In this document: in pieces, positions 44,067-53,691 of the stretch | How the letters are laid out: every line of letters begins with the position of its first letter | How positions within the stretch are numbered: the first letter of the stretch is position 1 | DNA from: Rhododendron vialii | Lineage: Eukaryota; Streptophyta; Magnoliopsida; Ericales; Ericaceae | Direction: 5' to 3' | Length of the DNA: 64,000 nucleotides | Assembly (NCBI RefSeq): GCF_030253575.1 | Contig: NC_080560.1 | Location: forward strand, 14,360,001-14,424,000 | Notes under the pieces: model-generated | Database searches by the model: none | What the model saw: the letters and a program-made list of their open reading frames with translations, nothing else | Told to the model about the DNA's origin: nothing | Position numbers and translations under genes: made by a program

Positions 44067-47000
44067 GGGGGGTTGGGGACCATGAGTCAGGTAATGAAAT
44101 TTTCCCACTGTCCATACTTTCTCTCTATTAAATGGAAGTAATAGTCAGCCTACCGGGTAACAAAAAAAATGGGTTGAATGTTATCTTGGACCCCATAGCA
44201 CTTGATTAGAAACAATGAGGTTGGGGGAAGGTACCAGATTAACCTAGAAAGGAAGGTGGAGCAAATCTGTTAAGCTTATAAAATGCTGAAAATCTAAAGT
44301 TTATAGCCTTGGCCATCAAATAGGATGGCAAGTATGGCAACCATTTTGTAATTTGTATTCCTAGTGGGCTTTGGTTAAGGATCTGTTAGCTTGCAATTCT
44401 TAGTCCGGATTAGCTAGATCCCACCCACAACGGAAGCGTAACAATAAAAATAATCACTCACAATATTTACGTGGTTAGGCCTCAATGCCTACGCCAATAT
44501 TCCACTATATGAAAAATACGAGATTACAGGGTGAGATGAAAAACAACCCTTGACCTCCTAACACCATGGCTCCGCACAATGTTTTTCACTCACCCCCACA
44601 TCTCCATTTTTCCTCAGTATTCTCCTCTCACCTCATGACCGGGGTACCCGGCAACTCCCGAAGGGGCTGCCCTCTCACCACCCTATGCTCTCCCCACAAA
44701 CCCCATATATATCTAGGCATGTCATAGTAGCACTCCACAAGCACAAGAAACCTCTTGAATTGGCAAGATCCATCTAGAGCCCAAGCACCACAATTGCTCA
44801 TTGGAACTTGCAGACTCTTTGGCCCCCTCTAGAGAATTCCCTTGAGGTCATTTAATGATCTCAGCCAACACCCAACAAACCATCACTTTTTCCTTTTTTC
44901 CAATAGCATTTAACGTGGGGAAAACCCCAACAAACACCCCCTTTTCCCACGTGAAATGCTTTCCCCTTCCTCAAGAGCCCCATACCCCCTCGCTCGGATG
45001 CCTGCACCCACTTGCTCCTTGCTCGGGTGCCTGATAAAGAATATTAGAGACCAACACCAATTTGATGCCGGAGTTTACTGCATCCACACCATCGATCGAT
45101 TGCCTTTATCGAGGGCCACCGATTTGATGCCAGAGTTTACTGCACCCACTCCATTGATTGAGAGCCACCCCCCTTACTTTATTGAGAGCCTCCCTGCAGC
45201 GACCTTTTCGCATCCGCCTGCTTCCGTGCTTCTCCTAGAGTCACCTTGGATTTTTCTGCACCATCGAGAGTCTCCGTGCAAGCCCAATAATTGGTTTGAT
45301 CCAGCCCAAAGATCGTCCACCTTCCTAAGCTTGGCACACTAAATCACAACCTATAAATAAGCCCAGTAGCCTTGCACCATATCCTTAGCCTCAGGACACG
45401 CAAAAGAAAACCTCTGTCGGAGCTTCTGAGCTTCAAAGCTCAAGATTATGCCTCAACTGCATTTTTGTGATCCATATTTTATTTTTGGTGTATGTCAATC
45501 CCGTGCTTTCACTATGCCTACGCCAACCCCAAACTTGCTCGGCAACTGTCAACTTTCCGAAGGATAGCTAACCATTGGCTTTGATACCACTTGTTGGGAT
45601 TAGCTCGATCCCACCCGCAATGAAAACGTAACCATAAAAATAATTGTGCACAAAAAACATAATATTTACGTGGTTCTGCCTCAATGCCTATTCCACGGGA
45701 TAGGGACGGAGTATTTCAGTATATGAAAAATATGATATTACAATGTAGATGAAAAACCACCCTTGAGCTCCTAACACCATGGCTCTACACAATGTTTTTC
45801 ACTCACCCCCACATCTCTATTTTTCACTCACATCTATTCTTCTCTATCACCTCACGATCGGGGTATCCGGAAACTCCCAAAGAGGCTGTCCTCTCACCAC
45901 CCTATGCTCTCCACACAAACCCCATATGTATAGCCGTGTCATTGCAGCACCCTACAAGCATGAGAAACCTCTTGAATTGTCAAGATCCATCTGGAGCCCA
46001 AGCACCACAATTGTTCATTGGAACATGCACTCTCTTTGACCCACTCTAGAGAATCCCCTTGAGATCATTTAATGATCTCAGCCAACACCCAACGAACCAT
46101 TACTTTTTTCGTTTTTCCAATAGCATTTAATGGGGAAAACCCCAACAGAGGTTGATTGGACAAGAGGTAGAGGAGATTTGCAAGAGAAGTGGAATCGTGA
46201 GGGAACGTAAGACGTGGCATGGTGAAAAGACGGAGGCTAGGTGCCAAACCAGATCAAGCTTTCTAAGCTACGGTTGATCTTCAACAATAATAAAAAAAAC
46301 TACAGTTGATTGCCTTAGGATAGAGTTCAAAACTAGGAGGCGATAATGATGCTTGATGCGGCTTGAAAGGACTGATGGGGTTTAAGTTGCAATACGATGT
46401 ATTTTTGAAGATGAAGATCGAGATTTGCTGGGGACTGATAAGTAGAATTTAAATTGAAAGTGGGAGCGGGAGCGGGACCGAGTGTCGAGTAGCGAGGGAG
46501 ATAGAATTGTATAATGTTGGGTGAGAGTATATGTGGGGTAAAATATGTGTAACATTATAACCTGTGAAAATATGGAATAATTGTTTTCTCTGCAAAGCTA
46601 TAGGGACAAATTAGATATAGAAGATCAGTACCGATTGCTATCTTTCTTCTGTTTATCTGCAAATTTAAATGTAAGCAAGAAGTACGACTACATTGAATTC
46701 TTTTGAAGTTGATGTTACATATCTTCTCTCCTTGAGTTTGTAAGTGTCAATAATTTAATTGCTGCTATGAGATTTTCTTTTATATTCACAGCTTCTATTT
46801 TGTTTCCGTGTATGTCTGAGGACTTCCATCTCAGTTGGGACAGTGAATCTATCTCAATGGGAATGTTGTTTCACTGCAATTGTTGCTCAAAACCGTATGA
46901 TGGTAGTTCCGAAGGAATTGTCACAGCTATACTGCTAGTAGGCTGTAGGTGATTCCTGGGCAGCAGCCTTACCCTGTCTCCTTGTGCGCTAATGCATATG

Positions 47001-47804
47001 CCTTGAACATGTGCCACAGTACTGGGGGATGAGCACTGCCAGTGTGCCTAGTCAGGATCTCTTGTTCCGTTAATAAACTAAGTTGAGCTTCTTTTTTATA
47101 AACAAGTAATGAAGTTCAAACCTTCAAAAGTAGTACCAGAATTAGAACTACTCCGGCTTGTGGCTTCTCTTCCTTCTGAATATGATAAACACTTTATTAT
47201 ATTATGCTGTACTGTTATTATGACTATTTCAATAGTCGTGTAGATTAACTGGAGTAGTAATATATTATTGAGTTTCTAGAACCTATAAGTATTAAGCCTT
47301 GACAATTAGGACACACTAAGTGTTTTCATCTCTTCTATACTTGCACAACTTTTTACGAAAAGTATGTTGCAGTGCATGATTTATTTTGTAACAGTGTTGA
47401 ATTTCAGACAATGCAGGGACAAGGTCATAATAAGAACAACTCGTTTTACTTATTAAGAAAAAGCAAATAGATAACCAATATTGTTAGAACAGAGTAGAGG
47501 AGTTCTAAAATCAGCATATTTTAAGTACCAGAGAGTTAGAGCCTGACAATTAGGACGCATATGAGATTTATTTGTGTCTTCTATGCAAATTTTCCCGTTA
47601 AATCTTCTTATTGAGCTACTTTTATTAGCTTTTATTTGGGAGTATGGGTCATACGTTCATGATGATTTTATGATTGATTTATCCGTAACAATGTCTGGTA
47701 TCCATCTCTCTTTCTCTCTGGCAATACATTGCAGGCTTGTTATATCAGTTATCAACTCCATAGTTGATGAAGATGAGCTTTTCCATGGATCTTGGTGGTT
47801 CTGA
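41132..47804 (+). CDS. Cornichon-family cargo receptor
   Basis: Small membrane protein that recruits cargo to COPII vesicles at the ER. Exons: 41132..41206, 41330..41511, 42440..42562 and 47735..47804, all in frame with GT-AG introns; 149 aa. Three hydrophobic spans lie at about 3-25, 52-78 and 108-135. The family signature C-L-x-D-L-E-x-D-Y-x-N-P is at 28-39, and KRQHLIDVTEVF follows the second span. The C-terminus is acidic then aromatic (DEDELFHGSWWF); an acidic tail is usual in plant cornichons, the SWWF ending is less familiar to me. The last exon codes only 22 residues and sits beyond a 5.2-kb intron that carries a retrotransposon, so correct splicing over that distance decides the protein's end. 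Other plant cornichons are of similar length (about 135-150 aa). Confidence 0.92.
41670..41875. mobile_element. Stowaway-like MITE in cornichon intron 2
   Basis: CTCCTCCATCCCAAAATG at the left and ATTTTGGGACGGAGGGAG at the right are inverted repeats of the Stowaway type, with subterminal GGTCGGC / GGACCGG. The TA duplication is only partly preserved. Confidence 0.75.
42311..42360. repeat. (TTGTC)n then (GT)n microsatellite
   Basis: About seven TTGTC units followed by a short GT run, 80 bp before cornichon exon 3. Confidence 0.9.
43455..43586. mobile_element. 132-bp Mutator-type MITE in cornichon intron 3
   Basis: Almost wholly inverted repeat: GGGAAAATGACAGCCAAGGA at the left, mirrored by TTGGGCTGTCATTTTCCC at the right, arms about 55 bp with a loop of about 20 bp. 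A perfect 9-bp duplication TTTAATTAA flanks it (43446-43454, 43587-43595). Confidence 0.9.
44046..44072. repeat. Poly(G) tract, 27 bp, after a poly-pyrimidine run
   Basis: TTTTTCTTTTTC-type run (44005-44045) leads into 27 G. Pro/Lys-rich open frames on the minus strand here are artefacts of it. Confidence 0.95.
44402..46147 (-). mobile_element. Non-coding LTR retrotransposon (TRIM-like) in cornichon intron 3
   Basis: Two long direct repeats, 44402-44932 and 45592-46147, share order and sequence throughout (for example CACCATGGCTC, AATGTTTTTCACTCACCCCC, CTCTTGAATTG, ATGATCTCAGCCAACACCCAAC) and end CCCCAACA. On the minus strand the 5' LTR is the right-hand one. Two bases after it, 45589 down to 45577 reads TGGTATCAAAGCC, one mismatch from the usual initiator-Met tRNA primer site TGGTATCAGAGCC. 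A polypurine tract (GGGAAAAGGGGG, near 44937-44949) precedes the left LTR. The 660-bp inside has no gag-pol. LTRs differ by many bases and indels and no target duplication is visible, so it is old. Confidence 0.85.
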
Positions 47805-50661
47805 TTTTCCCGACTTCAATGCTGTAGGATTTCCGCTCTTCGTTAGTTTCTAGTGGCCCGTGTATAACTGTACAAAAGGAAAGGCAAAGCCCTATTTAAT
47901 GATTTGGCAAGCCTCCCAAGCAAAGGAATCTAGTTAGCAATGTGCTTGCTTGCTCTTACTATTTCCTCTTGGGAGTGTTCTATTCTTTGAAGAATTGACA
48001 TTGATTTGTAGATCATGAATAGTTTTCATCCTTGATTTTAGTGAGGTTGATTCAAGATATTTTGCCATTTGACAGAACGATTGAAATTGGATGTTTCTGT
48101 GTTCATGCATCATCTCTAGATCTACTCCCTTCATGTTTCACTTGCAGATTATTATGTCTGTTGAAATGCGTGATAGGTTTCTTTCCCTTACCCGTTCACT
48201 AGAATAAACGGTTGGGGTAATTTTCTATGAGCACCGGTACGGACACAGATGTATGGACAGAGCCGCTTTTTTGATGCACTTGGGTTTCCCTCACACAAAA
48301 AATTACACAATTTTTTTTGGCTCTTTAATAAGTTGGAATATACGAAGCTGGACTTTTAAAAATGGATGAAGGGAGTACTAATCAAAACAACTAGATGAAT
48401 AAACTAAATCAGAAATAAAGAACGAAGTGGCCATTCCGCCGAAGCTTGTTTCCTCTAAGCTTCCTCTTCAAGTCTTGGATCAAATTCAATCAATCGGGAG
48501 AAACATTATTAACTTGGAGAAAATTATTTGGAATACACAATGTTTTAGTCTTAAATTGCCAAAAGAATGGCAATACTACTCCATCGGTGCACAATCAATA
48601 TAGCTGAATTACTAATTTTTATTGACAAATCATAATATTATGGGAATCCAAAATAATTGGGACCTCAAACATGACAAATTTGTCAAACACAATTTCATGT
48701 CAAATTTATTTTTCGACAAATCAAATTTCACGTCAATTTTGGCAAGAAATGACTTCGACTAATTCTGGCAAGAGCTCTACTTAATTTTGGTGACCGCCCA
48801 TTTCACCTCGTTGATGGTTGCATTACTCACTGCCATGTTTGCTGTGATTATGAACATTATTGGTAGCAGTTTGGCGTTGCCTTGTGCGGAGGAGGGGTGC
48901 TTAGCGCCTAGGCTAGCTAATTGAAGAATAAAGATTAGTCGGTTTTTCCATTTTCTTTACAAAAAAACTTAGTTGAATTTATGATTTTTGTAGGCCCCAT
49001 CTTAAGTCTTGTGATTCGAACCACTCATTTGTTTGTAAAATCTATGACATCACGGTAATAGAAAAAAGTAGTAATGGAAAAAAGTAGTAACTATTTAGGA
49101 ATATAATTGTTGGTAGTTGGGTGAGTGCGACTTATTAGGGCGAGGTTATTTTTTTCTTGAGACGGTCAGGGATGTATAGGCCATGTTACGCATACTTTAA
49201 CTAATTTCCTATCCCATCCGATCAAAGTCACATCTATGCTGTGACTAGAAAATTCATAGAAAATTATTTTCGTATGTCCTAACCCCAAGAATGAATCAAC
49301 CCCTGATCAATTGTGTAGCTTGTAGGGAACAAACCCACCAATTAGTTGGACTAACCTTGTGGTTTAGGGGGCGAGGTTTATAGAGCTCTCTCACATGCTC
49401 CAACTTTGGCTGGCCCCTTTCAAACCTCCACCACTCTCATATGGCAAAGCACATATTCACCATCGGTCCGTCCTTAGAAACACATATATAGACAAGAGTA
49501 TCATTAATTGTTATGCGATATAATTTAATTTATCTAAGTTATGAAAATGATCTCTAGCAATTCAATCATTCTATTGAAAGAACACAGCCTAATGCTGATA
49601 AAAAAAAAAATAATGCACAACCTAGCTTCAAACGGTGTTATATTTAATTGGCCTCTCAATTTTTCCATACCAAGCTCGCGGTGCATGCTTGATCAAGTCA
49701 AAAAGTTTTCTTCAACACTTAAACTTACATAATCTTGAAATTTGGATATTTGGAATCCAGAAGGTTGGTCTATATAAATCTCCTAATCAATTTATCAGAA
49801 AAAAAATGCATTCTTGACATCAAGTTGCCAGTTTCGTTAGATGATGGCGGTCACTCACTAAAATATTTCTTCCTTGTGGAAGAACTAAAATAATATTTCT
49901 TCTATTATGAAAAACTAACTATTCTCTATTAATGCATTAGGTCTGAGTTTTATTTCTTTTTCTTCTCTTTCAATTTATTTTCTTTTTAGAAGAAAATAAA
50001 TTAATGCTGTGATAAAGAAATAAATAAGAAAAAAAATAAAAAAATCTGTTTATTGAATGTCATCAATACAAGGATTAGTACTAAGGCCCAGTTCTTACTA
50101 TTTTTTTTTTAAATTTTTATTAGGTTCATGGTAAACTTTTTATAATTGGTCATTCGTCTCACGGAGGGGAGTTTAAAATTAAAAAAAATATGACCTAAGG
50201 AAAAAAAGGGGTTTCACTAAAGACAAAAAAATTTTCAACACAAATGTCTTTTTTTAATGTCATCCGATATGATTTTTTTTCAATTCCGGTCTACGTTTTT
50301 ATTCTTATTTGATTCCTCTTGTCAAGAAGAATAATCAATTCCAAAAATTGCGACAATAAATTAATACAAATTTATTAAAACAAAAGAATACGCAAAATAC
50401 ACTAAAGCGAAATATTAGGAAGAAATCTGTTTTTGCTGCGGTTTAAAAATTTATCAAAAACTCATCTAAACACCGCATTAGCTATGAGCTTGAACTTGAA
50501 TTATGCCCTATGCGATCCAGTTGTCAATTGTGTTAGATACCCCATATCGGAGCCCTAAACGGCTCTTAAATATCAGCCGTTGGATGTCAAGCAGTTTAGA
50601 CTTCAATCAAATCAATTATAAGCGGGATCAATTAGCGTGTCATCGAAGAAAGCACAGGAGC

Positions 50662-50663
<2 letters not shown>
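47805..50663. other. Intergenic spacer after the cornichon gene
   Basis: About 48270-48380 has the right half of a Stowaway-like element (ATTACACAA... to TGGATGAAGGGAGTACT) without a good left end. The rest is AT-rich; no gene seen. Confidence 0.55.

Positions 50664-50704
<41 letters not shown>
50664..50704. repeat. (CT)n microsatellite
   Basis: About 20 CT units at the head of copy A of the local duplication. Confidence 0.92.
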
Positions 50705-50708
<4 letters not shown>

Positions 50709-51104
50709 ACAGAGAAAATAGGTAGTTTCCGGTTCAAATTCCTGGCATTCCTGTCACAGTATGAAAAGATGGGAACTCTTTCCCTCCTTTCGTTTTGTAC
50801 CCAGATTCTTCCCCCCGTAATAGCACCGTCTTCAGTAGCAGTTGATTCAAGGGAAGCTCTTTCTAGAGCAGTAAGGGAAAGGTTTCTGTGGAATGGAGAG
50901 GTTTTGGTGGAGTTCCCTGTTTGAATCGAAATTTGGGGTGAAATTAGGGTTTTAAGTGTTTCAGTTCAGTCGATGAAATTAGGGTTTTGATGGTTGGTTT
51001 CCGTAGGCAACTGCGGCCTCGTGGGTTCTTGTCAGTTGTCATGACCGAGTGTCGTATTTCTACGGTGAAGTCCTGTTGACAAACCCATCTCTCTCTCTGT
51101 TTTT
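50705..51104 (+). repeat. Local duplication, copy A (5'-end-like sequence)
   Basis: Runs from GTTTACAGAG to GACAAACCCATCTCTCTC. Contains AAATTAGGGTTTT (telobox-like) words typical of 5' leaders of growth-related plant genes, and a short open frame starting at 50769 (MGTLSLLSFCTQ...) of 51 codons that I do not recognise. The same landmarks recur in copy B. Confidence 0.75.
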
Positions 51105-51498
51105 TTTTTGAAAGCAAAGGAGGGTTCGGCTCTTCTCTCTCTTATTGTTTACAGAGCATAGGTAGTTTTCGGTTCAAATTAGGGAAAGGTTTCTACGGAA
51201 TTGAGAGGTTTGGTGGAGTCTTTGTTTGAATCGAAATTTGGGGGTGAAATTAGGGTTTTATGCATTTCGGTTCAGTCTAAGAAATTAGGGTTTTGATGGT
51301 TGGTTTCCGTCAATGATTAAATTATATACTCGGAGGCTGAAATTCGGAATGCCAAACGTTTAGCGGCACAACAAGGCAGCGGAGAAGGGTATTGATTACT
51401 CAGAAGATGAGGGAGAGGAATGATGGCGTAGGCAACTGCGGCCTTGTAGGTTCTTGTTACGCCGGAGTGTCGTATTTCGACGGTGAAGCTGGAAAGTC

Positions 51499-52526
51499 GA
51501 GTTTTTGGCCGAAATGGCCATAATTTGTAATCAAATTGGAGGAATACCCATCTAATGAAATGTTTTGTAAAAATAGGCCATCGCGCCTTTTCAAAACGCT
51601 TTATAGCGGTTAGGCCAACTCCTACGTGGCGAAGGAGTCCTAGTCAGATTGTTATAGCGCTTTTTAGGAAGCGTTATAGGCAGATTATTATAGCGCCTTT
51701 TTACAAAGGCGTTATAGGCAGCTTATAACTCCTTCCCAAAAGGAGCTATAGGTTTAAAATCCAGGTAAAATCCACACTTGAACATAAATCAAACCCTCTC
51801 CTTCTCCTCCTATCTGCTCGCCCTTCTCTCTCCACGTCGATCGCGACCTCTGAACCTGCGCGATCTCCTCCAGCCACGTTCCTCGTCTCCGTCGTCCTGC
51901 TCTCCACCCTCCGTTTCACTCACAGTAAGTCTCTCCCTTTCCATCTTCCTTGTCTCATGTATATGTGTATGTATATATATTTATATATATGTATGTATGT
52001 GTATATATATACTAGGGTTTTGGGTCGAATATCGGCATTTAAGAAAAAAAAATCATGGCTCGAAACACATTTTTTAAAGACACGATCGAATATATCAAGA
52101 GTATTGAGATGGTACATAACGCATTTTCGAGATTGGGTTATCAGGGTCAGAATTATAGCTCCTTTTGAAAAGGAGCTATTAGGGTTAAAATATAACAGAT
52201 TGTGTGATTAGGGTCAGAATTATAGCTCCTTTTCAAAAGGAGCTATTAGGGTTAAAATATGTAAAAGACCCTATTAGGGATTAGGGTTTAGAAATATAGC
52301 TCCTTTTGAAAATGCGCTATTTGGGTTAGAACTATCACTCCTTTTCAAAAGGCGCTATTATGGCAAAAGGCGTGATTCCTACGTGGCAACCAAACCATGG
52401 CCACATGGCACCTAACCGCTATAACGCGTTTTGAAAAGGCGCGATGGCCTATTTTTACAAAACGTTTCAAAAGATGGGTATTTCTCCAATTTGATTACAA
52501 ATTATGGCCATTTTGGCCAAAAACTC
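51499..52526. mobile_element. 1,028-bp Mutator-like element carrying an array of short palindromes
   Basis: Termini GAGTTTTTGGCCGAAATGG and its near-mirror CCATTTTGGCCAAAAACTC. TIRs extend over about 120 bp with shared TTTGTAATCAAATTGGAG, AAAATAGGCCATCGCGCC and CGCTTTATAGCGGTTAGG. Flanks CTGGAAAGTC (51489-51498) and CAGGAAAGTC (52527-52536) match at 9 of 10 bases. Inside are seven imperfect palindromes of 28-31 bp and, at about 51780-51920, a GC-rich stretch that looks like a captured gene leader. An (AT)n-like run follows at 51955-52010. No transposase. Confidence 0.85.
51652..52360. repeat. Seven short palindromes TATAGC(T/G)CCTTTT...
   Basis: Units at 51652-51680, 51688-51718, 51723-51752, 52152-52180, 52219-52247, 52294-52321 and 52332-52360. 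Best examples read TATAGCTCCTTTTGAAAAGG then AGCTAT. The fourth and fifth lie in a 67-bp direct repeat (GGGTCAGAATTATAGC at 52144 and 52211). Confidence 0.88.
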
Positions 52527-52548
52527 CAGGAAAGTCCTGTTGACAAAC

Positions 52549-52551
<3 letters not shown>

Positions 52552-52626
<75 letters not shown>
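52552..52626. repeat. (CT)n then (AT)n compound microsatellite
   Basis: About 16 CT units, then about 21 AT units. Confidence 0.93.
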
Positions 52627-52629
<3 letters not shown>

Positions 52630-53017
52630 TTGAGTTAATGGATTTGATTTCTAGGACTTTTTAGATTTGATAGTGTTGGTGTTAGTGTTAGTTACAACGT
52701 ATATTGTATTGTATATACGGAAGTGTGTTTGATTGAGTGTTTTGTAGGCTAGCAGAATTCTTAATCCAGTTTCCTACTTTAGACATCATTATTTGAATAA
52801 AATTTAACAGCAAGACCCGCATTTAATCATTGTAAAAGATAGAAATTTCTATTTCTTTTGGAATAGAATCATCAATGATTTAAAGCGGATAGATAAAAAT
52901 AAAATAAAAATTTCTTTTTTTCTTATGAGATGGATAAAAAAGACTGATCTAAGGGAAGATTTAAGTCCTTATTATTCTCTTCCAATTCTGATTTTTATAA
53001 ATTCGATGAAAAATAGG

Positions 53018-53691
53018 ATGTGGACAGTGATGGTGGACTTGTTAGCTACGGTGGAAGCTTATCCAAATTCAGATGTCAAGATCAGAAGCACTAGCTTGAA
53101 GGTAATTAAACTCTTTACGCCTTGAAACTTAACAAGAAAAATGGGTTCTTTACTTAATTGTGTATGGTCTGTTGCTCTGTTGCTCCTCAATTTAACATGA
53201 TGAAGATTGTTGTCTTTGAATCTTTGTATTGAATATCATTTCTTGAATCTTACTTCACTACCCAAAATGCCCAAGAACTGAATTCCCTTGAATTGGAATT
53301 GAATTCTTTTTCCAATCAATTGGACCAAGCTATTCGTGGGCAAAAGGCTTGCTTCTATAATGGTTTGTGGCGTAAACTTGCAGGTTACAAAAGGCTTGCT
53401 TGTATAATGGTTTGTGCCTTTGTGGCTGTGGGAGCTTTGCATATGAATTGATAAATGGCTATTTGTGGTTTGAGATAGGCTACAATTCTCTACATTTTTT
53501 GTGCTTGATGTTTGTAATCGGACAGTTGTTATTGGCTATAGTATTGAACCCCTTCTTGTGACATTACAATTCTCTACATTTTTTTGTTTTAGTTGTTCTG
53601 TTTACTAGGCTCTTATTGAAATATGGTGTTGCAGGTAGCTCAAAAGATAGAATCCGAGGCAGAGTTTCAGAATGACTTTCTCAACCATCTG
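53018..53691 (+). CDS. Two exon-like pieces of an unrecognised gene
   Basis: 53018..53101 (MVDLLATVEAYPNSDVKI within it) ends at AAG|GTAATT. 53635..53691 (VAQKIESEAEFQNDFLNHL) starts after TTGCAG and ends at CTG|GTATAC. Both are open, in phase 0 and look like real protein with helical character. Nothing before or after them joins convincingly, and I do not recognise the family. They may be surviving exons of a gene whose 5' end is the duplicated sequence at 50.7-52.6 kb (inference). Confidence 0.4.

Larger units (their letters stand above)
51145..52584 (+). repeat. Local duplication, copy B, split by a Mutator-like element
   Basis: Shares with copy A GTTTACAGAG, GTAGTTTTCGGTTCAAATT, AGGGAAAGGTTTCT, GAATCGAAATTTGGG, TTTTGATGGTTGGTTTCCGT, AGGCAACTGCGGCC, GTGTCGTATTTC and CCTGTTGACAAACCCATCTC. 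It has about 110 bp (51312-51425) absent from copy A, which includes an exon-like stretch, and the element at 51499-52526. Confidence 0.78.

Noticed and set aside
43828..44115. Pro/Lys-run open frames on the minus strand
   Set aside because: Created by the poly(G) and TTTTC tract in the cornichon intron.
51652..52360. CRISPR array for the regularly recurring palindromes
   Set aside because: Spacing is irregular, the units are self-complementary and inside transposon ends in a plant genome.
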